Assembly: GCA_002385985.1 (NCBI GenBank)
Contig: DGEO01000044.1
Coordinates: 19,946-29,170, forward strand
Length of the DNA stretch: 9,225 nucleotides
Direction: 5' to 3'
Source: Anaerolineaceae bacterium UBA3924
Lineage (GTDB): Bacteria; Chloroflexota; Anaerolineae; Anaerolineales; Anaerolineaceae
Of this stretch, positions 1 through 6,839 are shown piece by piece (position 1 is the stretch's first letter; every line of letters starts with the position of its first letter). A model generated the notes under the pieces. The model had not been told where the DNA came from, did no database searches, and worked only from the letters and a program-made list of their open reading frames with translations. The position numbers and the translations under genes are program-made.

Positions 1-8
1 AGGCCCAT
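1..8 (-). CDS. Start of an unidentified gene running off the left edge
   Basis: Read on the minus strand, a strong Shine-Dalgarno sequence (GGAAGGAGG, with AGGAGG at 14-19) sits 5 nt before an ATG at 6-8, followed by a Gly codon and the window edge. The spacing is ideal. The site lies 30 bp after the stop of the phosphatase gene on the same strand, so the two are probably in one operon. Only two full codons are visible, so the product cannot be named. Confidence 0.55.
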
Positions 9-38
9 TTTCCCCTCCTTCCGGCCGGCGATATAAGT

Positions 39-536
39 CTAGCTCCGTCCGTTCAGCCCTTCCCGCTTGATGATACGGTCGAGCAGGCCCTCAAGGCCGC
101 GCCGGACCATCTTGTACACCAGCTCGAAGTTGCCTTCGTAATATGGGTCCGGGATGTCCCTGGGGCCGCCGTCCAGGGCGAAATCCATCAGCCGGGGAAT
201 CTCCATCCCCCAGCGCTGGAATGTCTCCACATGCTCGGAGTCCATACCGATAATGTAATCGTACCGGTCAATGTCCCCTGGACGCACCTGCCATGCACGC
301 TTCTCCGGATCCAGGGGTACGCCGTATTTCTCCAGCACCTTGCGCGTGCCCGGATGCGGCCGGCTGCCGACCTCCCAGTGCGTGGTGGCCGCTGACTCAA
401 TCTCAAAATGGTCTTCCAGCCCTTTTTCTTTCACCATCTGCTGGAAAACCGCTTCGGCCATCGGGGAGCGGCAGATATTCCCTGAACAGACAAACAGTAC
501 TCTGATTTTCTCTTTATCCTCCATAACTCGTCCCAT
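39..536 (-). CDS. Low-molecular-weight protein tyrosine phosphatase
   Basis: Cytoplasmic phosphatase that removes phosphate from phosphotyrosine (or arginine or other phospho-targets, depending on subfamily) through a cysteinyl-phosphate intermediate. The P-loop VCSGNICRS gives the CX5R signature with nucleophile C17 and R23. The general acid is D130 in the DPYY motif near the C-terminus, the normal place for the family. The length, 165 aa, is near the usual 150-160. Two start codons are possible: ATG at 534-536, or ATG at 522-524 (residue 5, MEDKEK), which is closer to the beta-strand before the P-loop. Neither has a strong ribosome site. A TATACT box lies just upstream. The gene is probably first in an operon with the gene starting at position 8. 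I see no tyrosine kinase or polysaccharide gene nearby to suggest a partner, so the physiological substrate is unknown. Confidence 0.93.
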   Translation of the reverse strand: MGRVMEDKEKIRVLFVCSGNICRSPMAEAVFQQMVKEKGLEDHFEIESAATTHWEVGSRPHPGTRKVLEKYGVPLDPEKRAWQVRPGDIDRYDYIIGMDSEHVETFQRWGMEIPRLMDFALDGGPRDIPDPYYEGNFELVYKMVRRGLEGLLDRIIKREGLNGRS

Positions 537-554
537 CGGTACCTGTTTTGGTTA

Positions 555-560
555 AGTATA
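555..560 (-). promoter_or_regulatory. Probable -10 box for the phosphatase gene
   Basis: The minus strand reads TATACT, a 5/6 match to TATAAT. Transcription would begin near 548, giving a 5' leader of about 12 nt to the first ATG or 24 nt to the second. I see no convincing -35 box at 16-18 bp. The same place on the plus strand reads TATACC. Confidence 0.45.
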
Positions 561-608
561 CCCGCTGCCAGATTTGAAACAGACCTCCGGTCTTTCCTCG
601 AACGGGGC

Positions 609-614
609 TATAAT
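609..614 (+). promoter_or_regulatory. Candidate -10 box for the sugar kinase
   Basis: A perfect TATAAT. Nothing resembles TTGACA 17 bp upstream; that place reads TCCGGT (586-591). Transcription would start near 621, leaving a leader of about 290 nt before the kinase start at 914. The exact hexamer in high-GC DNA supports a promoter, but the missing -35 box and the long leader keep confidence moderate. Confidence 0.4.
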
Positions 615-668
615 CGGTACTGTTATATACCCATCCAGGGAGAAAGCGCCAATTAATAAACCTCCATC

Positions 669-695
669 CTGATCCGTCAGCACGAATCGGATCAG
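669..695. repeat. Inverted repeat, 8-bp arms and 11-nt spacer
   Basis: CTGATCCG (669-676) and CGGATCAG (688-695) are perfect reverse complements around an 11-nt spacer. The spacing suits a dimeric repressor operator, or a leader hairpin if transcription starts near 621. No regulator gene is adjacent. An 8-bp dyad with a free spacer can also arise by chance in a gap this size. Confidence 0.35.
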
Positions 696-755
696 CCGGT
701 ACCATCCAGTCGAGCAGGTGCCAGTCCCACCCCAATCGAACGCTAACCCACTTAC

Positions 756-772
756 CGCCAGAAGCTCTGGCG
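756..772. repeat. Hairpin with 7-bp stem and 3-nt loop
   Basis: CGCCAGA (756-762), loop AGC, TCTGGCG (766-772) is a perfect compact stem. No T-run follows on either strand, so it is unlikely to be a simple intrinsic terminator. It lies in the presumed kinase leader, about 45 nt before the ribosome site of the short frame at 818. Confidence 0.35.
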
Positions 773-817
773 CCCTGTATCTCGAGAAAACCCGAACACC
801 CGACCAGGGAGATACTC

Positions 818-856
818 ATGAGCCAATCCCGGCGTCGAAGTCTCACAGCAGTATGA
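818..856 (+). CDS. Possible 12-aa leader peptide upstream of the kinase
   Basis: An AGGGAGA ribosome site (806-812) lies 5 nt before ATG 818-820. The frame reads MSQSRRRSLTAV and stops at TGA 854-856, 57 bp before the kinase ATG. The ribosome site is at least as strong as that of the kinase. Three consecutive arginines (CGG CGT CGA) are notable, but there is no clear attenuator stem with a T-run after the frame. It may be a regulatory upstream frame, the decayed start of a lost gene, or chance. Confidence 0.25.
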   Translation: MSQSRRRSLTAV

Positions 857-913
857 TCTACAGGCTCACCAATCCCATCCACCCCGCAGCCGACGGGCAA
901 TCATGGAGATGAC

Positions 914-2476
914 ATGACGGATGAATTGATCCTGGCCATAGATAACGGTACCCAGAGCGTGCGCGCCTGCCTGTTCGACCTGCGCGGAAATCTGGTGGTC
1001 AAATCCAGAATCCCCATTGAACCCTACCTGACCAACACCCCTGGCTGGGCTGAGCAGTATCCGGAAACCTTCTGGAACGCGGTGGTCGCCGCCTGCCAGC
1101 AGCTCTGGACCCTGCCCGGGGCCCGCAAATCGGCGGTGAAAGGTGTGGCGCTCACCACCCAGCGCGGCACGGTCATCAATCTGGACCGGAACGGCAAGCC
1201 GCTGCGCCCCGCCATCGTCTGGCTGGACCAGCGCCGTACTTCCGGCCTGCCGCGCATCGGCGGGCTGTGGGGGCTGGCCTTTACGCTCTCCAACATGACG
1301 GAGACCGTCAGCTATCTCCAGGCGGAGGCGGAAGCCAACTGGATCCGCACACACCAGCCGGAGATCTGGAAAAACACTTACAAGTACCTGTTCCTCTCCG
1401 GCTACCTGACCTACCGGCTCACCGGCCGCTTCGTGGATTCGGTCGGCTGCCAGGTCGGTTATGTGCCCTTTGACTATAAGCGGCTGCAGTGGGCAGGCTC
1501 GTCCGACTGGAAGTGGCAGGCCGTTCCCATGGATCCTTCTTTGCTGCCGGACCTGGTCCCGCCGACCGGCCTGCTGGGAGAAATCAGCCCGGAGGCTGCC
1601 GAAGCGACCGGCATTCCAGCCGGGCTGCCGCTGATCGCCGCTGCCGCAGACAAGGCCTGCGAGGTGATCGGCTCCGGGTGTGTAGATCCGAACATTGCCG
1701 CGCTTTCCTACGGCACCACCGCAACCATCAACACAACCCATCACAAATATATCGAAGTCATCCCGCTGATCCCGCCCTATCCCTCCGCAGTGCCGGGCTC
1801 GTACAGCGTGGAGGTACAGATCTACCGAGGCTACTGGATGGTGCGCTGGTTTGCGCGCGAGTTCGGACAGAGTGAACAGCGCCTGGCCCGCGAGCGCGGC
1901 GTCGAGCCCGAGGAGCTGTTCGATCACCTGGTCAATTCGGTACCGCCCGGCTCGCTCGGCCTGATCCTGCAGCCTTACTGGTCCCCCGGTGTCAAGATTC
2001 CCGGCCCGGAGGCCAAGGGCGCGGTCATCGGGTTTGGGGACGTGCACACGCGGGCGCATTTCTACCGCTCCATCCTTGAAGGGCTGGCCTATGCGCTACG
2101 CGAAGGCGCGGAACGCACCATGCGTCGCAGCCGGGTTCCGATCACCGAAGTTCGCGTCGCCGGAGGCGGCAGCCAGAGCCAGGCCGCCATGCAGCTGACC
2201 GCGGACATCTTCGGCCTGCCGGCTTCCAACCCGCATGTTTACGAAGCCTCCGGCCTGGGCGCGGCCATGGATGCGGCTGTCGGGCTCAAGCTGCACCCCG
2301 ATTTTCCCACTGCCGTTGCTGAGATGACCCGTGTCAGCCGCACTTACGAGCCCAATCCGAAGAACCACGAGATCTACAACCAGCTGTACCGGCGGGTCTA
2401 CCTCAAGATGTACTCACGGCTGAAATCACTGTACGAAGAAATCCGGGAGATCACCGGTTATCCGGCAAAGGATTGA
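914..2476 (+). CDS. FGGY-family carbohydrate kinase
   Basis: Cytoplasmic kinase that transfers the gamma-phosphate of ATP to a sugar or polyol. The N-terminal phosphate-binding loop is AIDNGTQS (D10). WLDQRR (residues 103-108) matches the substrate-binding region of the family. The catalytic base should be D246 in the AAADKA segment. The second ATP-binding half shows SYGTTATINTT and the glycine-rich AGGGSQSQ (416-423). At 520 aa it is of normal length and appears intact. The style resembles the YgcE-like branch rather than a clear xylulokinase or glycerol kinase, so the substrate is not assigned. The start is ATG 914 with GGAG 5 nt upstream; a short overlapping frame ends at 917. No isomerase, aldolase or transporter gene sits next to it, which removes the usual clue to the sugar. 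Confidence 0.92.
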   Translation: MTDELILAIDNGTQSVRACLFDLRGNLVVKSRIPIEPYLTNTPGWAEQYPETFWNAVVAACQQLWTLPGARKSAVKGVALTTQRGTVINLDRNGKPLRPAIVWLDQRRTSGLPRIGGLWGLAFTLSNMTETVSYLQAEAEANWIRTHQPEIWKNTYKYLFLSGYLTYRLTGRFVDSVGCQVGYVPFDYKRLQWAGSSDWKWQAVPMDPSLLPDLVPPTGLLGEISPEAAEATGIPAGLPLIAAAADKACEVIGSGCVDPNIAALSYGTTATINTTHHKYIEVIPLIPPYPSAVPGSYSVEVQIYRGYWMVRWFAREFGQSEQRLARERGVEPEELFDHLVNSVPPGSLGLILQPYWSPGVKIPGPEAKGAVIGFGDVHTRAHFYRSILEGLAYALREGAERTMRRSRVPITEVRVAGGGSQSQAAMQLTADIFGLPASNPHVYEASGLGAAMDAAVGLKLHPDFPTAVAEMTRVSRTYEPNPKNHEIYNQLYRRVYLKMYSRLKSLYEEIREITGYPAKD

Positions 2477-2507
2477 CCTCCTGTCCGGTGAAATTGGAGA
2501 CTCCCGG

Positions 2508-2513
2508 TATAAT
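2508..2513 (+). promoter_or_regulatory. -10 box for recD2, probably giving a leaderless mRNA
   Basis: A perfect TATAAT with only 8 nt between its last base and the GTG start at 2522. Transcription should begin about 7 nt after the box, that is at 2520-2522, at or within two bases of the start codon. No ribosome site lies in the usual place; GGAGA at 2496-2500 is over 20 nt away. No standard -35 box at 17 bp; TCCGGT is at 2484-2489. Confidence 0.6.
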
Positions 2514-2521
2514 TCGTTAAT

Positions 2522-4753
2522 GTGAACAGTACCATCCTGCCCGAGGCCAATAACCTGCTGCTGACGGACCTGGTTGGTGTACTGGAACGCCTGACCTTCC
2601 AGAACGAGGAGAACGGCTACACCGTCGCCCGCCTGATACCGCAGGGAAAGCAGCACGAGGTCACCGTGGTTGGCCCGTTGGGCGGGGTCAACATCGGCGA
2701 GACCCTGCATCTTCGCGGCATCTGGACCACGCACCCGCAGTTCGGCCGCCAGTTCGAGGTCCACTCCTATACCATCCAGCTCCCCGCCAGCGTCGATGGC
2801 ATCCGTAAATACCTGGGAAGCGGGCTGATCAAGGGCGTCGGGCCGGTGACCGCCGCCCGGATTGTCGACCAGTTCGGCGCCGAGACGCTGGAGATCATCG
2901 AAAACCACCCCGAGCGGCTGTCCGAGGTGCCAGGCATTGCCCGCAAACGCATCGACATGATCTGCCGGGCCTGGCAGGACCAGAAGCAGATCAAGGAGAT
3001 CATGCTCTTCCTGCAGACGCAGGGAGTCAGCCCCAGTCTGGCAGTTAAGATCTACAAGCAGTACGGGGACCAATCCATTCCCGTTGTCCGTACTGACCCG
3101 TACCGGCTGGCCCGGGACATCTACGGCGTGGGCTTCAAGACGGCGGACAAAATCGCCCGCCAGATGGGCCTGCCGCCGGACTCCCCGGCCCGTATTCAGA
3201 CCGGGCTGGTTTACACACTGAGCAGCTTCAGCGACGAGGGTCACTGCTTCGGAAACCGTGATCACCTGGCTTCGGAAGGCGCCCGACTGCTCCAGGTCTC
3301 CCGGGAGCAGTGCCTGGAGCAGATTGACATCATGGTGCGCCAGCGCGACCTGATCGCCGAGGACGATGCAGTGTACCTTCCGCCGTTCTTCTTCGCCGAG
3401 CACGGCGTCGCCAGCAAGCTGCGCAGGATGCTGTCCTCTCCGGATGACCGCCTGAGCAGGCTCAAAAACCTGAACTGGCCCCGCGAGTTCGCTAGAATGG
3501 ACCAGGAAAACCCGATCCAGCTGACCGACCTTCAGAAGAAAGCCATTCAGATGGCGATTACCAGCAAGGTCAGCGTGCTGACCGGCGGTCCGGGTACGGG
3601 CAAGAGCACCATCATGGGCCACCTGATCCAGCTGGTGCGGCGGAACGGCGCATCGGTGCTGCTTGCCGCGCCGACCGGTCGCGCCGCCAAGCGTCTCAGC
3701 GAGACCACCGGGCTGGAGGCCCGCACCATCCACCGCCTGCTAGAGTTCACCCCCGGGTCGGCGGCCGGCTTTGCCCGCGACCGGGCGAATCCCCTGGACA
3801 CGGACATGATCATCATCGACGAGACCTCGATGGTGGACATTCTCTTGATGAACCACCTGCTCAACGCGGTCGAGGCCAGCACCCACCTGCTGCTGGTCGG
3901 CGACGTGGACCAGCTGCCGTCGGTCGGGCCGGGGAACGTTCTCCGAGATCTAATCGCCAGCGAGGAAATCCCCGTCACCCGGCTGGACACCATCTTCCGG
4001 CAGGCTGGTGACAGCTACATAATCCTGAATGCCCACCGCATCAACGAAGGAGAGATGCCCGTTTTCCCTAAAGATGCCCGCGACTTCTTCCTCTTTCCCG
4101 AATCCGATCCGCAGAAGGTCGCCGAGTGGGTCATTGACCTGGTCAGCCAGCGCATCCCCAACCGGTTTGGCTTCTCTCCGCAGGATATTCAGGTGCTCTC
4201 GCCCATGTACCGCGGTGCAGCCGGTGTGGTCGAACTCAACCAGCGCCTGCAGCAGACCCTCAATCCCCCGGGCCGGGGCAAAGTGGAGTACACCCACAGC
4301 TACCGCACTTTCCGCACAGGCGACCGGGTTATGCAGATCCGGAACAACTACGATAAAGCCGTTTTCAACGGCGACCTGGGAATCATCGAGTCGATCGACC
4401 TGGAAAACCAGTCCGTTGAGGTGAGCATCGACGGCCTGCGGGTCTCCTATGACCTGAACGAGCTGGACGAGCTGGTCCACGCCTACGCCGTCAGCATCCA
4501 CAAGGCGCAGGGCTCCGAGTTCCCGGTCGTGGTCATCCCCCTGCTCACGCAGCACTACCGCCTGCTGCAGCGAAACCTGCTTTACACCGCTGTCACCCGG
4601 GCCAGGAAGATGGTCGTAATAGCTGGCAGCCGCAAGGCGATCGCCATGGCGGTGCGCAACAATCAGATCCAGAAGCGAAACACCCGCCTGGCCGAACGCC
4701 TGCGCGGCATGGAACCCCCGCCGCTGGAAGACGAGTTCCTGCTCCTGCTTTAG
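2522..4753 (+). CDS. recD2: RecD2-type ATP-dependent DNA helicase (SF1B)
   Basis: A 5'-3' DNA helicase of the RecD2 (RecD/TraA) family, which acts in DNA repair and replication-fork maintenance in bacteria, often without RecBC partners. The N-terminus starts with a typical segment (ERLTFQNEENGYTVARL), then a helix-hairpin-helix region at about 98-150 (GLIKGVGP and EVPGIARKRI). The helicase core has Walker A GGPGTGKST (355-363, K361), Walker B IIIDE (D433, E434), motif III GDVDQLPSVG (from 460), motif V region SIHKAQGSE (658-666) and motif VI YTAVTRAR (688-695). All key motifs are intact. At 743 aa it matches the family, about 715-800. GTG 2522 is the only sensible start: an in-frame stop lies at 2510-2512, and the overlapping ATG 2520 runs straight into TGA. 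It has its own promoter and its stop overlaps the convergent transporter gene. Confidence 0.96.
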   Translation: MNSTILPEANNLLLTDLVGVLERLTFQNEENGYTVARLIPQGKQHEVTVVGPLGGVNIGETLHLRGIWTTHPQFGRQFEVHSYTIQLPASVDGIRKYLGSGLIKGVGPVTAARIVDQFGAETLEIIENHPERLSEVPGIARKRIDMICRAWQDQKQIKEIMLFLQTQGVSPSLAVKIYKQYGDQSIPVVRTDPYRLARDIYGVGFKTADKIARQMGLPPDSPARIQTGLVYTLSSFSDEGHCFGNRDHLASEGARLLQVSREQCLEQIDIMVRQRDLIAEDDAVYLPPFFFAEHGVASKLRRMLSSPDDRLSRLKNLNWPREFARMDQENPIQLTDLQKKAIQMAITSKVSVLTGGPGTGKSTIMGHLIQLVRRNGASVLLAAPTGRAAKRLSETTGLEARTIHRLLEFTPGSAAGFARDRANPLDTDMIIIDETSMVDILLMNHLLNAVEASTHLLLVGDVDQLPSVGPGNVLRDLIASEEIPVTRLDTIFRQAGDSYIILNAHRINEGEMPVFPKDARDFFLFPESDPQKVAEWVIDLVSQRIPNRFGFSPQDIQVLSPMYRGAAGVVELNQRLQQTLNPPGRGKVEYTHSYRTFRTGDRVMQIRNNYDKAVFNGDLGIIESIDLENQSVEVSIDGLRVSYDLNELDELVHAYAVSIHKAQGSEFPVVVIPLLTQHYRLLQRNLLYTAVTRARKMVVIAGSRKAIAMAVRNNQIQKRNTRLAERLRGMEPPPLEDEFLLLL

Positions 4754-6057
4754 GCGGGCAGCTCCAGCGAGGCCTGATCCCGGCTGCGCACCTGCTCCAG
4801 CACCGGCCGGCTGCGGAACCACAGCCAGAGCATCTGGGTCAGGCTTCCCAGGGTGAAGGCCACCATTCCGACGTACAGGCCGGTGATGTCCCCGCGCCAG
4901 ATGCCGTAACCCAGCACAACCCCGGCGGTGACCAAAAAGACAGCCACGGACTCGGTCACGCCCTGAGTGCGTTTTCCGGTCACGATTGCGCCCTGAAAGT
5001 AATTGATCAGCACATTCATCGCCGGCATGGGCGCAGCGATCAGGAAGGACAGCTGCGCGAGATCCGCCAGTTCAGGCTTCAACGCGGAGATCACGCGGAA
5101 ATAGACCTCTGACAGAGGGGTGACAGCGATCGCCAGGTGAGAGAGCAGCACACCAAGGGCCAGGTACAGTGAGAAATCCCGAAGCGCTCGGGAGGAGCCG
5201 TGTTGGTCGATCAGGGAGATGACCACCTCGTTCAGGGCGTTCCCCACCGAGCGGAAGATGAAGATCAGGCCGAACACCACCGGCCAGGCCGCCAGCGAGG
5301 AGATCGGATCCATCATTCTGCCCATGGCGGCGCTGCCCATCGGGTTCCAGACCAGAGTCAGGAACGAGGTCATCATCAGCGGCACGTAGAAGCGGATGAA
5401 AACAGGCCACTGCAGCGGTTCGGCTTCCGGCTGGAGGAACACCTGCTGCCGCAGCACCGGCCGCACCCGCCAGCCGATAAACGCGGATTCCGCCACCACC
5501 GCGCAGGCTTCGGCGATCGTCCCCACCACGATCCCTGCCATCCCGCCGATGGCGTACCCCGCCAGCAGCAGAACCACCAGCGTTCCCAGGCGGACCATTG
5601 TGCCCACACTGACAACTCTGGGGTGCCCGAAGCGGATGAGCACGCCCTGGTGAAAACGCCGGTAAGCGATGGACCAGGTCCAGGGGGTCATAATAAGCAT
5701 GCCTATCCGGGCCGGGTCGATGATCTCGGGCGGTGAATCGAGCAGGGTATGCGCCACCCAGTCAAACAGCGGGGTGACCGCCACCAGAAAATGCACCGCC
5801 GTCAGGATGGCGGAGAAGCCCATCATGAACCGGTACAGCTTCAGGTAGGTTGCTTTGTCCTTGCTGAGCGCCGTCGAAGCGGACAACAGCATAATAATGG
5901 GCGATTCGATCAGCAGCATGAGCGGGTGCACAATTCCGCCATAGGCCGCCAGGTTGATCTCTGGATCCGCCAGGCGGGCGATGATCGCACTGATCGCCGG
6001 GCCTTCAACACCCATTAACAGCCAACTGGCGGCCAGAGGCCACCAGGTTTGCAGCAC
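4750..6057 (-). CDS. MATE/MOP-superfamily membrane transporter, ANKH-like in style
   Basis: An inner-membrane protein of 435 aa with about 12 hydrophobic segments (roughly 8-28, 41-60, 77-97, 117-132, 154-175, 177-196, 222-240, 253-271, 295-313, 331-349, 369-386, 391-413). The two halves are visibly related: an R-x-x-DP....LAA motif occurs at 28-38 and 247-257, and AVTPL at 93-97 and 311-315, an offset of about 219. This is the twofold architecture of the MOP fold (MATE, flippases, ANKH). The loop and helix pattern recalls ANKH-like proteins more than classical NorM drug exporters, but I cannot fix the substrate. Start is GTG at 6055-6057; an in-frame TGA 33-36 nt upstream limits it, and there is no ribosome site. 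Its stop (TAA, 4750-4752) overlaps the recD2 stop. Confidence 0.85.
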   Translation of the reverse strand: MLQTWWPLAASWLLMGVEGPAISAIIARLADPEINLAAYGGIVHPLMLLIESPIIMLLSASTALSKDKATYLKLYRFMMGFSAILTAVHFLVAVTPLFDWVAHTLLDSPPEIIDPARIGMLIMTPWTWSIAYRRFHQGVLIRFGHPRVVSVGTMVRLGTLVVLLLAGYAIGGMAGIVVGTIAEACAVVAESAFIGWRVRPVLRQQVFLQPEAEPLQWPVFIRFYVPLMMTSFLTLVWNPMGSAAMGRMMDPISSLAAWPVVFGLIFIFRSVGNALNEVVISLIDQHGSSRALRDFSLYLALGVLLSHLAIAVTPLSEVYFRVISALKPELADLAQLSFLIAAPMPAMNVLINYFQGAIVTGKRTQGVTESVAVFLVTAGVVLGYGIWRGDITGLYVGMVAFTLGSLTQMLWLWFRSRPVLEQVRSRDQASLELPA

Positions 6058-6097
6058 TTTTCGTTTGGATAAAGGTTGCTCGTTCAGATTTCACCCA

Positions 6098-6112
6098 TCC
6101 CAGGCGCTGGGG
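6098..6112. repeat. Small hairpin upstream of the transporter gene
   Basis: CCCAG (6099-6103), loop GCG, CTGGG (6107-6111), with an extra T-G wobble at the ends. It lies about 40 bp before the GTG start of the transporter, within its leader if transcription begins near 6147. No T-run is present, so it is not a terminator. It could be a leader hairpin or chance. Confidence 0.2.
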
Positions 6113-6153
6113 TATATGCGCTCACCACTTGTAATCCGGTGACAGCCGCGTCC

Positions 6154-6159
6154 ATTGTA
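6154..6159 (-). promoter_or_regulatory. Candidate -10 box for the transporter gene
   Basis: The minus strand reads TACAAT, which would start transcription near 6147 and leave a leader of about 90 nt before the GTG at 6057. No clear -35 box. A weaker TATACC on the same strand (6111-6116) is an alternative. The rest of the 232-bp gap 6058-6289 shows no gene or terminator that I can support. Confidence 0.25.
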
Positions 6160-6289
6160 CCCCCAATCCATCCCGGAAGCATGGGAAGTCGCCGGGATTC
6201 AGCCGGAATTTTTGATGTCGCTGCTCAAAACAGCCTTGTAATATCGACACCAACCCGAGGCTGAGCGTAAGACGATGCAGCATATATTT

Positions 6290-6658
6290 CTAGGAGAAAC
6301 GTCCTCCGTGTTTGATGATCACCTTGCGGACCTGCGGTTCGAAGTTGTCGTTAAACTCGGTCACGACGATCGTCCCGCCTCTCGAAAAACCTTGCTGCAG
6401 GAACTCTTCATCGGCGGGATCCAGTTTGATGTTCCACTTCGGCAGCGGAGCCAGGGGAACCATTCCCCCGGTTGTGGGAATAACCATTGATCCCGGAGGT
6501 CCCCCGGTACCGGCCAGCACATCTCTCCCGCGGTCTTCATCGAGTCGTGGTCCTTCATACACGGCGGTGTCCAGACCGGGAAGCCCCAACCTGTGCAGCT
6601 CGTCCACGGCGTGTGTCGCCTCTGCCTGTCCCTGGAATAAGGCGATTAATCTGCCCAT
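6290..6658 (-). CDS. Small YflT/GSP17M-like protein of unknown function
   Basis: A soluble 122-aa protein. The N-terminal half shows a strand (GRLIALFQ), a helix with the AEATHAVDEL pattern and a second strand (DTAVYEG). A Gly/Pro-rich linker fills about 40-75. The C-terminal half has a strand (GGTIVVTEF, from 94) and a helix (from about 106, EPQVRKVI) ending in HGGRF. This beta-alpha-beta plan with AEA..AV..L and a terminal ..HGG resembles the YflT/general stress protein 17M group, but I cannot assign a function. ATG 6656-6658 is chosen over an upstream in-frame ATG (6716-6718) because GGAAAGGAGAGGTG lies directly before it, a near-perfect ribosome site. It is divergent from gpmA. Confidence 0.8.
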   Translation of the reverse strand: MGRLIALFQGQAEATHAVDELHRLGLPGLDTAVYEGPRLDEDRGRDVLAGTGGPPGSMVIPTTGGMVPLAPLPKWNIKLDPADEEFLQQGFSRGGTIVVTEFNDNFEPQVRKVIIKHGGRFS

Positions 6659-6728
6659 TTCACCTCTCCTTTCCACCTTTAAGAATTTCTTCAGTCTCAG
6701 GTTAACACACCACAACATGGTCGATCAA

Positions 6729-6744
6729 TCAGGGTTTTCCCTGA
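6729..6744. repeat. Inverted repeat between the divergent small gene and gpmA
   Basis: TCAGGG (6729-6734), spacer TTTT, CCCTGA (6739-6744). It sits next to TTGATC on the minus strand (6723-6728), which has a weak -10 (TAACCT, 6699-6704) 18 bp away and could be the promoter of the small gene. It is a possible operator. Confidence 0.3.
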
Positions 6745-6768
6745 ACCTCGCCGGGGTTTCTCCCACAC

Positions 6769-6834
6769 CCGTCGACTTGCTCCATCTCTGCGAAGCGCGT
6801 GTCCTCCGGACCGCTCTGGCTTTACCGTCGACTT
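6769..6834. repeat. 10-bp direct repeat CCGTCGACTT, two copies
   Basis: Identical copies at 6769-6778 and 6825-6834, 56 bp apart start to start, each containing the palindrome GTCGAC. The second copy ends 5 bp before the candidate -10 box of gpmA. Such placement suits a regulator binding pair, but no regulator gene is next to it. Confidence 0.35.
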
Positions 6835-6839
6835 TCCCG

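Larger units (their letters stand above)
537..913. other. 377-bp divergent intergenic region before the sugar kinase
   Basis: This gap separates the minus-strand phosphatase from the plus-strand kinase. It holds outward-facing -10 boxes (555-560 minus, 609-614 plus), inverted repeats at 669-695 and 756-772, a short ATG frame with a good ribosome site at 818-856, and a direct repeat made of ATCGGTAC then TGTT then TATACCC (535-563 and 613-632). Longer frames cross it on both strands but look like random translation. No tRNA fold was found. Confidence 0.6.

Noticed and set aside
728..760. GTTCGATT on the minus strand, resembling a tRNA T-loop
   Set aside because: The flanking bases do not form a T-stem and no acceptor or anticodon arm could be drawn.
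514..900. 128-codon minus-strand frame across the phosphatase-kinase gap
   Set aside because: No ribosome site, overlaps the phosphatase start, and the composition (many Trp, Gly, Arg) looks like translated noncoding DNA.
718..912. 64-codon plus-strand frame ending 2 bp before the kinase
   Set aside because: The GTG start has only a weak GAGC before it and the Pro/Ser-rich translation has no recognisable domain. The stop near the kinase ATG could be coincidence.
866..2059. Long minus-strand open frame opposite the kinase gene
   Set aside because: It mirrors the kinase codons in high-GC DNA, its translation is a mix of Gly/Arg/Asp without domain motifs, and the plus strand encodes a complete FGGY kinase.
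2473..2478. TTGACC as the -35 box of the recD2 promoter
   Set aside because: It is 29 bp from the TATAAT, too far for a normal sigma-70-type promoter, and overlaps the kinase stop codon.
2426..3733. 435-codon minus-strand frame opposite recD2
   Set aside because: A shadow of recD2, which has all helicase motifs in its own frame; the antisense product resembles no family.
3950..4822. 290-codon minus-strand frame across the end of recD2
   Set aside because: Antisense shadow; it overlaps both recD2 and the end of the transporter gene and shows no motif.
6076..6264. 62-codon plus-strand frame in the gap before the transporter
   Set aside because: No ribosome site and no family pattern; the gap is better explained as control sequence.
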